Below are positions 53,422 to 61,710 of a DNA stretch of 64,000 nucleotides, piece after piece; within the stretch, counting starts at the first letter, position 1; each line of letters opens with the position of its first letter. The notes under the pieces were generated by a model. The model was not told the DNA's origin, ran no database searches, and was given only the letters and a program-made list of their open reading frames with translations. The stretch is taken from positions 1 to 64,000 of the forward strand of contig JAXMHQ010000007.1 of the NCBI GenBank assembly GCA_046346665.1. The letters run 5' to 3'. The position numbers and the translations under genes are program-made. The DNA is from JAXMHQ01 sp046346665. GTDB taxonomy: Bacteria; Verrucomicrobiota; Verrucomicrobiia; Limisphaerales; JAXMHQ01.

Positions 53422-53502
53422 CGTGCTCGTCGTCGTCCTCGTCCTCGTCCTCGAAAAGTTAACTAAAACCCGAGGACGAGGATGACGAGGACGACGAGCA
53501 CG
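53422..53502. repeat. Long CGTCGTCCTCG inverted repeat
   Basis: Arms 53422-53453 and 53471-53502 pair at 29 of 32 positions; one arm is all-pyrimidine-biased triplets (CTCGTCGTCGTCCTCGTC), the other purine-rich. The loop of 17 nt contains GTTAAC. It lies 15 bp downstream of the secreted-protein stop at 53517 and about 220 bp upstream of gyrB. The rest of the 53202-53516 spacer shows no gene. Confidence 0.85.
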
Positions 53503-53516
53503 AGGCTGCGGCGAAC

Positions 53517-54248
53517 TTAGGGTTTCGCCGCTTCTGCGGGCTTGCCTTCCAGCTTTGCCTTGGCGGCAGCGGGAACATCCAGCTTGGCGGTGCCCACGTC
53601 CTGGATCACCGTGGTGCGGGTCATGTCGAAATCGCGTTCTTCCTGGTCGGGTCCGAACGTGATGAGGCCCTGGATATGCGATTCAAATTTTTGCAAGGCG
53701 CCGTCCTTGAGCCAGAATTTCACGGAGCCTTTCGCGTTCTTCGGCGGGGGCGGGCCGTCCTCGCCTTCGCGCCGGCCGAACATGAGCAGGGATTTGGCGC
53801 CCGCCTCGGTGAGATCCGAAGCCAGCACATCCCCTTCCCCGGCCTTGAGATCTTTGGTTTTTGTCAGGAGATTTTGGGCTTCGGTGGCGGCGGCGCCGGT
53901 GCGGACCCAGGAACGGGCGATCATGGCAGGGAAGCCGTCCAACTCGGAGGGTGACATCCATTGGCCGTCCTGGTTGAGAACGATTTTATCGCCGAGCATC
54001 ACGGCATCGGTGGAGTTGCCGCCCATGTCCTGGTTGAGCGTGGTGCAGCCGCCTTTTTCGGTGCTGCCTTTGAGCGGGCCGGGTTCGAACGGCGACCCGG
54101 GCATGGCGAAGGTGGTGGTCCAGGAATAATTCTTCGCGGCGGCGAGTTTGGAGAGGGCGGACTGGACCTGGTTGGACACGCTGGAATCGGCGGCGGCGAG
54201 CGGGGCCGCGGCGAGCAGGGAGAGGGCGAGAAGGAATTTCGCGTTCAT
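53517..54248 (-). CDS. Secreted protein of unknown function
   Basis: 243 aa from ATG 54248. A clear signal peptide (MNAKFLLALSLLAAAPLAAA) is followed by VSNQVQSALSKLAAAKNYSW. The body is LolA/LppX-like in flavour (GDKIVLNQDGQWMSP, SVKFWLKDGALQKFE), with a Pro/Gly stretch and an Ala/Lys-rich tail. It is the last gene of the sigma-factor cluster, 58 bp after 54307-54696. Role unknown; a periplasmic lipid-binding fold is only a guess. Confidence 0.75.
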   Translation of the reverse strand: MNAKFLLALSLLAAAPLAAADSSVSNQVQSALSKLAAAKNYSWTTTFAMPGSPFEPGPLKGSTEKGGCTTLNQDMGGNSTDAVMLGDKIVLNQDGQWMSPSELDGFPAMIARSWVRTGAAATEAQNLLTKTKDLKAGEGDVLASDLTEAGAKSLLMFGRREGEDGPPPPKNAKGSVKFWLKDGALQKFESHIQGLITFGPDQEERDFDMTRTTVIQDVGTAKLDVPAAAKAKLEGKPAEAAKP

Positions 54249-54306
54249 GGGGATTGGGATTTGCATTTCAAACGGAGATGACCGCGCGCGGCGGATTTCG
54301 TTTGAG

Positions 54307-54696
54307 TCATTTCGGCTGGTTTGTCTGCGTGCAAAACATGCCGCGCACGAAGGCCTGTTGTTCCAGCTCGATCTTGCGGAATTTCGGCACCTGGTCGGGG
54401 GTCAATTCCGGGACGATGCGCGCGTTGCAATTCGAGATGGAAGCCAGCACGTCGTCCGCCATGACGGCGCGGAAATCCTCGAGAGTCCGCCGGATGACCG
54501 GCTCGATTTTTTGCGTCTGCCCGGGCGTGAGGCCTAATTTCGTTTGCAATTCCCGGGTCCAGCGGACGGCCATCCGTTCCTGGTTGGGGAGCATGTGCTT
54601 GCCGATGATGACGGTGAGGATCGAGCCGGTGATCATGCCGGCGAGGAAAATGCCGGCGAGATAGAGGGCGATCCTGGGTTTGGACAATCGGTTCAT
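54307..54696 (-). CDS. Periplasmic Spy/CpxP-like (heavy-metal sensor type) protein
   Basis: 129 aa from ATG 54696, overlapping the upstream stop (ATGA). An uncleaved or cleaved N-terminal helix (IALYLAGIFLAGMITGSILTVI) is followed by an all-helical domain with WTRELQTKLGLTPGQTQKIEPVIRRT, the LTxxQ-type motif of Spy/CpxP/ZraP proteins, and a second ELTPDQVPKFRKI. These proteins act as stress chaperones or sensors in the periplasm. Confidence 0.75.
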   Translation of the reverse strand: MNRLSKPRIALYLAGIFLAGMITGSILTVIIGKHMLPNQERMAVRWTRELQTKLGLTPGQTQKIEPVIRRTLEDFRAVMADDVLASISNCNARIVPELTPDQVPKFRKIELEQQAFVRGMFCTQTNQPK

Positions 54697-54977
54697 GGCT
54701 CGAGCTGGACGGTGAGCACGTAATTGGTGAGAACGGTTTTGCTGGGGCTTTCCTGGAGGCGGGAGACCCAGTAACAGCCGGCGCTGAGCGCCATGATGAG
54801 GCTGGCGCAGACGATGGCGCGGCGGAACAGGAGTGCCAGGGAAACGTCCTCCGCGGCCGGAGCCCGGCGCCATTCCGACAGCACCCGCGCTTCGAGTCCG
54901 AACGGCAGGGAATCCGGCACGGCAGGTTTGGCGCGCTTCGCCGAACGCAGCAATCGATCGAGGGGGTCGCGGCTCAT
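54693..54977 (-). CDS. Short single-pass membrane protein, probable anti-sigma factor
   Basis: 94 aa: cytoplasmic N-terminus MSRDPLDRLLRSAKRAKPA, EARVLSEWRR, one transmembrane helix (AIVCASLIMALSAGCYWV) and a short periplasmic tail ending in VLTVQLEP. It overlaps both the sigma factor (54974-54977) and the Spy-like gene (54693-54696) by ATGA. Position and topology fit an anti-sigma factor, but there is no zinc-binding HxxxCxxC motif, so this is inferred from context. Confidence 0.65.
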   Translation of the reverse strand: MSRDPLDRLLRSAKRAKPAVPDSLPFGLEARVLSEWRRAPAAEDVSLALLFRRAIVCASLIMALSAGCYWVSRLQESPSKTVLTNYVLTVQLEP

Positions 54978-55627
54978 GTCGATTTCTCCCGGGTGAGCTG
55001 GCGGAATAATTTCCGGAGCTTTTGGCGGGCGCGGAAGGCGCGGCCGCGGACGACGAGGCTGTTCCAGCCGGTCAGGCGCTGCACTTCCCGCGGCGTGTGG
55101 CCGTCGAGGTAAAGCAACGTCAGCAGCAGCCGTTCCTGCGGCGCCATCTGCGCGAGCAGCAGTTCCACAATCTCGCGCGAAGCGGCGGCCTGGTCGGGCG
55201 GCAGGTCGGCGTCGGATTCGGCCAGCGATTCCAGCACGCGGGATTGCTCCTCGCTGAGGTCGCTCCAGCGGTATTCGGGCCGGATGCGTTCCGCGTCGAG
55301 GTGATTGAAGCAGGTGTTTACGGCGATGCGGGACACCCAGTGCTCGATGGGCACCGCGCCGCTGTAGCGGTCGAGGTTGGCGAACACTTTCATAAACACA
55401 ATCTGCACCAGGTCTTCCTCGGGCGTGCGCCGCGGCAGGTGCGCGCGCACGAGCTTCAGGACCAGCGGATGGAGCCGTTCCATCAATTGCCGCGCCGCGT
55501 CCTCGTCCCGGTTCCGGGCGCGCTCGACGCAGGCTGCCATGTCGAGAGTCGGCTCGGTCTGGGTGTTCGTGGACACGCTGCCAGTCCAGGAGGATGACAG
55601 CCACGGTGCCTGGAACGTTTTGATCAT
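54974..55627 (-). CDS. ECF RNA polymerase sigma factor
   Basis: 217 aa. Region 2 has LVKLVRAHLPRR-like VLKLVRAHLPRRTPEEDLVQIVFMKVFANL and VSRIAVNTCFNHL; region 4 has LAQMAPQERLLLTLLYLDGHTPREVQRLTGWN and a final basic helix. The N-terminus before residue 30 is poorly conserved, so the start could be the internal ATG at MAACVERA. It heads a four-gene cluster whose first three members overlap by 4 nt each, the usual design of a membrane-stress regulon. Confidence 0.92.
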   Translation of the reverse strand: MIKTFQAPWLSSSWTGSVSTNTQTEPTLDMAACVERARNRDEDAARQLMERLHPLVLKLVRAHLPRRTPEEDLVQIVFMKVFANLDRYSGAVPIEHWVSRIAVNTCFNHLDAERIRPEYRWSDLSEEQSRVLESLAESDADLPPDQAAASREIVELLLAQMAPQERLLLTLLYLDGHTPREVQRLTGWNSLVVRGRAFRARQKLRKLFRQLTREKST

Positions 55628-55685
55628 TCTTCGAGAACCAGAGTAGCGGCCGGGGAGGGATTTGCCATGTCAAAGAAGCGCGGGG

Positions 55686-55783
55686 GAACTGGAGTGTTGG
55701 AGCTTTGCGTATCCCATTACTCCAAAACTCCAAAACTCCATTACTCCAACCTTTTCGAGGGCTCGACAGAGTCTCGCCCCACC
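55686..55783. repeat. GGAGTGTTGGAG dialect hairpin plus GGCTCGACAGAGTCTCGCCCC arm
   Basis: GGAGTGTTGGAG (about 55691-55702) is followed by its complementary tandem CCATTACTCCAAAACTCC (about 55714-55749). An arm GAGGGCTCGACAGAGTCTCG lies at about 55758-55777; it equals the B' arm of 2622-2646, here without a visible left partner. Confidence 0.7.
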
Positions 55784-55836
55784 TGTGGATTTCAGATCGC
55801 GCTTGATTTGGCGTGCGGCGAACCTAATTTGCCCGA

Positions 55837-58719
55837 ATGTCATTTTCGGTTCCGAGTTCGAACCCTGCCGCGGCAGGATCCGTTTCCGATTCGTTTGCGC
55901 GCCGTCACATCGGCCCGACGCCCGCCGAGGCGGGCGAGATGCTGCGGTTGATCGGGTTTGCCGACCTGGACGCGCTGATCGACGCGGCGGTGCCGGGCCC
56001 GATCCGCCTGGCCCAGCCGCTGCGGCTGCCCGCCCCGCTGACCGAGCACGAGGCGCTCGAGAAACTTCGATCCATCGCGACGCGCAACCAGGTGTTTCGA
56101 TCGTTCATCGGGACGGGCTACTCGGATTGCATCACGCCGCCGGTGATCCAGCGGAACGTTCTGGAGAACCCGGGCTGGTATACGCAATACACGCCGTACC
56201 AGGCGGAGATTTCGCAGGGCCGGCTGGAGGCGCTGCTGACGTTTCAGACCCTGGCGACCGAACTGACCGGGCTGGACGTGGCGAACGCGTCGTTGCTCGA
56301 CGAAGCCACCGCCTGCGCGGAGGCGATGATGATGAACCATCGCCTCAAGGGTTCGGACAGCCGCAACACGTTCCTGGTTTCCGACCGGTGCCACCCCCAG
56401 AACATTCACGTCGTGCAAACTAGGGCGCGCGCACTGGGCATCCACGTGCGCACCGGCAACGTTGATGAAATTGTTCCGGACGAATCCGTGTTCGGCGTGC
56501 TGGTGCAATATCCGGACACGGACGGCGCCATTCAGCCGCTGGAGGAGCTGGTGCGAAAAACCCACGCGTCCGGCGCGCTGGTGACGGTCGCGGCCGACCT
56601 GCTCGCCCTCACGCTGCTCAAGCCGCCGGGCGAATGCGGGGCGGACATCGCGGTCGGCAGCGCCCAGCGATTCGGCGTCCCGCTCGGTTACGGCGGGCCG
56701 CATGCCGCGTTTTTTGCGACGCGGGACGAATTCAAGCGCCAGATGCCGGGGCGGATCGTCGGCGTCTCGAAGGATGCGCGCGGCAAACCGGCGCTGCGCC
56801 TGGCGCTCGGCACGCGCGAGCAGCATATCCGTCGCGAGAAAGCCACGAGCAACATCTGCACGGCGCAGGCGTTGCTGGCCAACATGGCCGCGCTCTACGC
56901 CTGCTACCACGGGCCCGAAGGGCTCACGGCCATCGCGCGTCGAATCCACGGCCAGGCCCGGCGCCTCGCCGCCGCACTGAAGGCGGCCGGGTTCGAAATT
57001 CGAAACCGCCTTTATTTCGACACACTGCGAATCGCCGCCGGAAATCGCTCCGGGGAAATCCTGTCGCGCGCCGCGGAAAATCGCATCAATCTCCGGCAAC
57101 ACCCCGGCGGCGACATTGGAGTCGCGCTGGATGAAACCACGACGGACGCGGAAGTGGGTTTGCTGTTGAAGATTTTTGGCGTGAACAGCCCGGTGCCGGA
57201 GGCCGGTTCGGAACCGGCTTTGCCGGCGGAATCCATGCGCACCTCCGTCTGCCTGAGGCATCCGGTGTTTCACCGGTATCATTCCGAGACGGAAATGATG
57301 CGCTACATCAAGCGGTTGGAATCGCGCGATCTATCGCTCACGTCGTCGATGATCCCGCTGGGTTCGTGCACGATGAAACTGAACGCGGCGGCGGAGATGC
57401 TGCCGATCTCGTGGCCGGAGTTTGCGAGGCTGCACCCGTTCGCGCCGGCCGAGCAGGCCGGTGGTTACCGGCAATTGTTCGAGGACCTCGAGGGCTGGCT
57501 GGCGGAAGTGACGGGGTTTGCCGCGGTTTCGCTGCAGCCCAACGCCGGGTCCCAGGGCGAATACGCCGGGCTGCTGGTGATCCGCGCCTGGCACGAAAGC
57601 CGGGGCGACAACGGCCGGAACGTTTGCCTCATCCCAACCTCCGCCCACGGCACCAATCCCGCCAGCGCTGTCATGGCCGGCATGCGCGTCGTTCCCGTCG
57701 CCTGCGACACGCAGGGCAACGTCGATGTCGCCGACCTTCGCGCCAAGGCGGAATCGCACCGGGCGGAACTGTCGTGCCTCATGATCACCTACCCGAGCAC
57801 GCACGGCGTTTTCGAGGAAACCATCCGCTCCGTGTGCGACATCGTTCACCAGCACGGCGGCCAGGTCTACATGGATGGCGCCAACATGAACGCCCAGGTT
57901 GGATTGACCAGCCCGGGATTCATCGGGGCGGACGTCTGCCACCTGAACCTGCACAAGACATTCTGCATCCCGCACGGCGGCGGCGGCCCCGGCGTGGGAC
58001 CGATCGCCGTGGCGAAGCATCTCGTCGAATTCCTGCCCGGCCATTGCGTGGTGAATCTGAAATCTCAAATTTCAAATCTCAAATTGGAGCACGGCGCGGT
58101 GTCCGCGGCGCCGTGGGGCAGCGCCGGAATTCTGCCGATCTCATGGATGTACATGGCCATGATGGGCGCGGCGGGGCTGACCGATTCGACGCGGTATGCG
58201 ATTCTCAACGCGAATTACATTGCCAAGCGACTCGAGAATCATTTTCCGACGCTGTATCGCCGGAACGGGTTGGTGGCGCACGAATGCATCCTGGACCTGC
58301 GCCAGTTCAAGAGCGTGACGGCGGAGGACGTGGCGAAGCGGTTGATGGATTATGGGTTTCATGCGCCGACGTTGTCGTGGCCGGTGGCGGGGACGCTGAT
58401 GGTGGAGCCGACGGAAAGCGAATCGAAATTTGAGCTCGACCGGTTTTGCGACGCGATGATCGCGATTCACCGCGAGATGCAGGCGGTGGAAAACGGGACG
58501 GTGGACGCGAGGAACAACCTGCTGAAAAACGCGCCGCACACGGCGGACACGGTGGCCTCGGATGCCTGGGACCGGCCGTATTCGCGGATGGATGCGGCCT
58601 TCCCGACGGCCTGGCAGCACGAGCAGAAATTCTGGCCGCACGTGGCGCGCGTGGACAACGTTTACGGCGACCGCAACCCGGTCTGCACCTGCGCCGGGAT
58701 GGAGTCCTACCCGGTCTGA
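55837..58719 (+). CDS. gcvP: Glycine dehydrogenase (decarboxylating), P protein
   Basis: 960 aa, both halves fused as in most bacteria. It decarboxylates glycine and transfers aminomethyl to the H protein. Markers are RHIGPTPAEAGEMLRLIGF, FIGTGYSDCITPPVIQRN, LDEATACAEAMMM, LGSCTMKLNAAAEM and the PLP lysine in NLHKTFCIPHGGGGPGVGPI. A tandem 7-mer (58060-58085) encodes an odd LKSQISNLKL stretch in a loop before GAVSAAPWGSA. gcvT and gcvH are not in the window. Confidence 0.95.
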   Translation: MSFSVPSSNPAAAGSVSDSFARRHIGPTPAEAGEMLRLIGFADLDALIDAAVPGPIRLAQPLRLPAPLTEHEALEKLRSIATRNQVFRSFIGTGYSDCITPPVIQRNVLENPGWYTQYTPYQAEISQGRLEALLTFQTLATELTGLDVANASLLDEATACAEAMMMNHRLKGSDSRNTFLVSDRCHPQNIHVVQTRARALGIHVRTGNVDEIVPDESVFGVLVQYPDTDGAIQPLEELVRKTHASGALVTVAADLLALTLLKPPGECGADIAVGSAQRFGVPLGYGGPHAAFFATRDEFKRQMPGRIVGVSKDARGKPALRLALGTREQHIRREKATSNICTAQALLANMAALYACYHGPEGLTAIARRIHGQARRLAAALKAAGFEIRNRLYFDTLRIAAGNRSGEILSRAAENRINLRQHPGGDIGVALDETTTDAEVGLLLKIFGVNSPVPEAGSEPALPAESMRTSVCLRHPVFHRYHSETEMMRYIKRLESRDLSLTSSMIPLGSCTMKLNAAAEMLPISWPEFARLHPFAPAEQAGGYRQLFEDLEGWLAEVTGFAAVSLQPNAGSQGEYAGLLVIRAWHESRGDNGRNVCLIPTSAHGTNPASAVMAGMRVVPVACDTQGNVDVADLRAKAESHRAELSCLMITYPSTHGVFEETIRSVCDIVHQHGGQVYMDGANMNAQVGLTSPGFIGADVCHLNLHKTFCIPHGGGGPGVGPIAVAKHLVEFLPGHCVVNLKSQISNLKLEHGAVSAAPWGSAGILPISWMYMAMMGAAGLTDSTRYAILNANYIAKRLENHFPTLYRRNGLVAHECILDLRQFKSVTAEDVAKRLMDYGFHAPTLSWPVAGTLMVEPTESESKFELDRFCDAMIAIHREMQAVENGTVDARNNLLKNAPHTADTVASDAWDRPYSRMDAAFPTAWQHEQKFWPHVARVDNVYGDRNPVCTCAGMESYPV
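58060..58085 (+). repeat. In-frame tandem 7-mer inside gcvP
   Basis: Three full copies and one partial of AAATYTC (AAATCTC, AAATTTC, AAATCTC, AAATT) lie within the reading frame and are AT-rich against a GC-rich gene. Confidence 0.85.
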
Positions 58720-58803
58720 CCATCCCTGTAAAGGGATTGCCAAAATACGGTTGGTCGAAAACCGCAGTCCGGCGTAAGTGTGGAGAATAAATCGCATCTC
58801 CAG

Positions 58804-59247
58804 ATGAAGATTACCGACGCACTCCTGGCGGAACACGTGGTGTTCCACAACATATTCGATCACATGGAGCAGGCGCTGCCGAAGCTGAAGACGGTGGCGG
58901 AGGTCCGGCTGCTGGCGTCGTTGATGGAGAGTTTGCTGCAGGAACATTCGCGGACGGAGGAGGAACTGGTGTTTGCGCCGCTGGCGCATTGCCTGGAGCA
59001 GATTGGGCAGCGGGACACGTTCGAGCAGGAGCACGAGGAGATTGACGGCGCGCTGCTGAAGGTGCACGAGGCCGCCCGCGTAGCGGACGCCCGCCGCCTG
59101 CTGACCGCCGCCGTCCAGGCCTCCCGGAAACATTTCGTCCGCGAAGAGCGGATCGTCTTTCCCCTGGCCGAAGAGTTCATGAAATCGGACACGCTTCAGA
59201 AACTTGGCGAGACCTGGACGCGCCGCCGCGAAGCAGTGGCGGATTGA
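58804..59247 (+). CDS. Hemerythrin HHE-domain protein
   Basis: 147 aa from ATG 58804; GTG at 58780 would add eight residues. The HHE pattern is visible: LLAEHVVFHNIFDHMEQ, QEHSRTEEELVF, QEHEEIDGALLKVHE and ASRKHFVREERIVFPLAEEF. It is a paralogue of the protein at 22459, with which it shares (E/H)EID.AL and .QASR.HF..EE..VFPL. It follows gcvP by 84 bp. Di-iron binding is expected; physiological role unknown. Confidence 0.85.
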   Translation: MKITDALLAEHVVFHNIFDHMEQALPKLKTVAEVRLLASLMESLLQEHSRTEEELVFAPLAHCLEQIGQRDTFEQEHEEIDGALLKVHEAARVADARRLLTAAVQASRKHFVREERIVFPLAEEFMKSDTLQKLGETWTRRREAVAD

Positions 59248-59251
59248 GGAG

Positions 59252-59322
59252 ATGGGGACGCCGGGGACGACGTCCCTCCCGTCGACTGGGAGGGCCGGCG
59301 TCCCCGCCGGCCCAAACTAAAA
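59252..59322. repeat. GGGGACGCCGGGGACGACGTCCC palindromic element
   Basis: GC-rich with dyads (GGGACG...CGTCCC and GGGCCGGCGTCCCCGCCGGCCC). It overlaps the 3' end of the M14 gene and separates two convergent genes. Same family as 206-232 and 44222-44285. Confidence 0.7.
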
Positions 59323-60099
59323 AGGAACAAGCCCCGACCGCACCCCTGCGACCAGCGCGTCCACGCGGATCGCGAGCGGGAAATCGGAAGGCGCCTCCAG
59401 CGTGCAGGACAATCGCGTCTTGTGCTGCAACAGGAAGAACGCCTCCGGCCATTGCGGGCGCGAGCGCGGGTCGATGTCGGGCCGGATGATGCCGCCGCGC
59501 GCGGGCCGGCCCTCGATGATTTCCGCGCGATCGATCGGGCACACTTTTTCGACTTCGGGAATCATCCTTTCAGCGGGCGACGGGCGGCCGTCGGGATTCA
59601 ATTCGTAAACGTAAAACCCATTCGATTCCCAGTCCTCATGCAGGCACAGGCTGAAATCGAACCGGGGCTGGCGCAGCAGCCATTCGGAGTGGGCGGCGAT
59701 TTCGGCCGTGGCGGGCCGGAGATAATCGCGGTTGAGATCGACGCCCTGGGAGCCTTCGCGCCGGTTGAGGCGGAACCCGGCGGGGTTGAGGCAGGGGCAG
59801 ATCCAGATCTCGGCGGCGTCGGGCCATTGATTTTCGAGGAGCAACCTCAGGACGGCGAGCGGTCCGGCCGGCTCGTCGCCGTGGATGCCGGCGCTGATGT
59901 AAATCCGGCGCGGCGCGGAGCCGGGGGAATTTGATTCCGTGCGCCGGTGCAGCGCGGGCAGCTCCCAGGTGTCCTGGCGTCCGAAGATTTCGATCGACCA
60001 GCCGTGCCGGAGGGCGGCTTCGTGGATTTCGCGGAGCACCGACTGGACGTCGATGGTTTCGCCCCGGTATCCGCCCGCGTTCTTGCCGAGCCGCTTCAC
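59317..60099 (-). CDS. M14-family zinc carboxypeptidase / deacylase
   Basis: 260 aa from GTG 60099, 8 bp after the bioB stop. All M14 zinc and catalytic elements are present: SAGIHGDEPAGPLA (HxxE), NPAGFRLNRREGSQGVDLNRDY (Arg clamp), LCLHEDWESNGFYVYE (second His) and the catalytic Glu in SCTLEAPSDFP. The compact size is closest to succinylglutamate-desuccinylase/aspartoacylase or single-domain carboxypeptidases. No signal peptide. Substrate unknown. The frame is open further upstream but overlaps bioB antiparallel frames. Confidence 0.85.
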   Translation of the reverse strand: MKRLGKNAGGYRGETIDVQSVLREIHEAALRHGWSIEIFGRQDTWELPALHRRTESNSPGSAPRRIYISAGIHGDEPAGPLAVLRLLLENQWPDAAEIWICPCLNPAGFRLNRREGSQGVDLNRDYLRPATAEIAAHSEWLLRQPRFDFSLCLHEDWESNGFYVYELNPDGRPSPAERMIPEVEKVCPIDRAEIIEGRPARGGIIRPDIDPRSRPQWPEAFFLLQHKTRLSCTLEAPSDFPLAIRVDALVAGVRSGLVPF

Positions 60100-60107
60100 G
60101 GCGTGCG

Positions 60108-61199
60108 TCAGGCGGGGACGGCTTCGGGGCGGGACTCGCAGGCGGAACCGCAGCCGCAGGATTCCTGGTCGCTGAACCCGTGCTTGTCCCAGCTCGGGTC
60201 GAGGCCGAGGTCCTTCAGCATCTGGAGGTCTTTTTCCACCGGCTGATTCACCGTGGTCAGGTAATTGCCCACCATGAGCGCGCTGGCGCCGGCCATGAAG
60301 ATCATGCTTTGCATGTCGCGCAGGTTCACCACGCGCCCGCCGGCGATCATGATTTCCTGGCGGGGCAGGAGGAATCGGAAGCAGGCGATGGTCTTGAGAA
60401 TTTCGAGCGGCGCCAGGGGTTCCTGTTTGCCCATCGGCGTGCCGGAAACCGGGTTGAGAATGTTGATGGGCACGATGTGCGCCCCGACGTCGCGCAGCGC
60501 CAGCGCGAGGTCGCAGCGGTCCTCGCGGGTTTCGCCCATCCCGATGATGCCGCCGGAACAGATTTTGATGCCGGCCTTTTTCAGGTGGCGGATGGTATCG
60601 ACACGGTCCTGGTAGGTGTGCGAGGTGCAGACCTGGGAGTAATAGCGTTCGGAACTTTCGAGGTTGTGATTGTAGCATTCGACGCCGGCGGACTTGAGGC
60701 GTTCGGCCACGCGCGGGTTGCGGATGATACCCAACGAGGCGTCCGGCCGGGCCTTGCCGCTGCGGCGCAGTTCGTCGAATCGCTCGCACAACTCGTCCAG
60801 CACGGGTCCTTCCTCGAGCCCGCGCCAGGCGGCGACCAGGCCGAGTCCCGTGACACCGTTCGATTTCGCCTCGTCGGCGGCCGCCAGGATGGCCTCCGGA
60901 TCCACCAGCCCGTATTTGGGCGAGTCGGTCTGGTAGAGGGCGGACTGGGCACAGAACCGGCAATTCTCCGAACAGCCGCCCGCCTTGATGTTCACGATCG
61001 AGCACAGGTGAATCTTGTTCCCCTTGAAATGTTCCCGGATCCGGTTGGCCCAGGACAGGAGGTCGAAGATGTCGGAGGCGGATTCGAGCCGGAACAGCCA
61101 GAGCGCCTCGTCGCGGTCGAGGCTGCCGCCGGCGAGAACCCGCGTGCCGAGGGCCGAGAGACGGGCATGGACCGTGGCGTCAATTGAATTGGGCGTCAT
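60108..61199 (-). CDS. bioB: Biotin synthase
   Basis: 363 aa from ATG 61199, where homology-like sequence starts (TPNSIDATVHARLSALG); the open frame upstream is repeat-derived. A radical SAM enzyme inserting sulfur into dethiobiotin. The CxxxCxxC cluster ligands are in GGCSENCRFCAQS; other markers are KICSGGIIGMGETREDRCDLALALR and VNILNPVSGTPMG. It is far from bioF-bioA (12578). Confidence 0.96.
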   Translation of the reverse strand: MTPNSIDATVHARLSALGTRVLAGGSLDRDEALWLFRLESASDIFDLLSWANRIREHFKGNKIHLCSIVNIKAGGCSENCRFCAQSALYQTDSPKYGLVDPEAILAAADEAKSNGVTGLGLVAAWRGLEEGPVLDELCERFDELRRSGKARPDASLGIIRNPRVAERLKSAGVECYNHNLESSERYYSQVCTSHTYQDRVDTIRHLKKAGIKICSGGIIGMGETREDRCDLALALRDVGAHIVPINILNPVSGTPMGKQEPLAPLEILKTIACFRFLLPRQEIMIAGGRVVNLRDMQSMIFMAGASALMVGNYLTTVNQPVEKDLQMLKDLGLDPSWDKHGFSDQESCGCGSACESRPEAVPA

Positions 61200-61254
61200 G
61201 GTTGACAGCATGGGGGAAGCGGGAGGGAAGCGCAAGCCCGGGCGAAGCGGGAGA

Positions 61255-61330
61255 CAATTGGATTGTTGGATTAATGGATTTGTGGATGACGGGATCCAAC
61301 AATCCATCCATCCAAAAATCCAGCAATCCC
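61255..61330. repeat. GGATTGTTGGATTAATGGAT dialect hairpin
   Basis: The left arm, about 61257-61287, is complemented by ATCCAACAATCCATCCATCC (61294-61313) and the following AATCCAGCAATCC, with almost no loop. It lies between the bioB start and the end of 61332-61571. Confidence 0.8.
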
Positions 61331-61331
61331 T

Positions 61332-61571
61332 TCAAGGGGCGGGCTGGCTGCGCTGGCGGCCGGCGGAGTCCAGCGCCATGGACATAACAATGTCGCAGTG
61401 TTGTTCTTCAAACTTCAGGACCATCTGCACGTCCAGGATTTTATTGATCCGGCAGAACTCCATAGCCGAGGTGGAACTGAGGAAATCCACGGCGTCGGCG
61501 GGATCGCGGGTCCAGGCGTTGATGTCTTTGAAGTAAAGCCCCGATTGTTTTTGCTGCAGCAGAATCCTCAT
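61332..61571 (-). CDS. Small conserved protein of unknown function
   Basis: 79 aa from ATG 61571 (MRILLQQKQSGLYFKDINAW). Compact alpha/beta pattern: short beta start, TRDPADAVDFLSSTSAMEFCRINKI and VQMVLKFEEQHCDIV. I have an impression of similar short proteins in Verrucomicrobiota but cannot confirm a family. It has no signal peptide or membrane helix. The tail is Gln/Arg/Ser-rich and runs into the repeat. Confidence 0.65.
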   Translation of the reverse strand: MRILLQQKQSGLYFKDINAWTRDPADAVDFLSSTSAMEFCRINKILDVQMVLKFEEQHCDIVMSMALDSAGRQRSQPAP

Positions 61572-61710
61572 AACGGAATCTCGGCGTGAGCGGGTGGGTG
61601 GGGACGAAGAAGCCGTCGCAGGAGACTCGCGTCCTGGCATGATCCGGTTGACGGCATGGCGGAGTGTAAACCGGGATCGGCGGGTCTTCAACGGAAAAAA
61701 CGGAAAAGCG

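Noticed and set aside
55628..55836. Glycine riboswitch upstream of gcvP
   Set aside because: The spacer is occupied by repeat dialects; no tandem aptamer-like conserved elements are visible.
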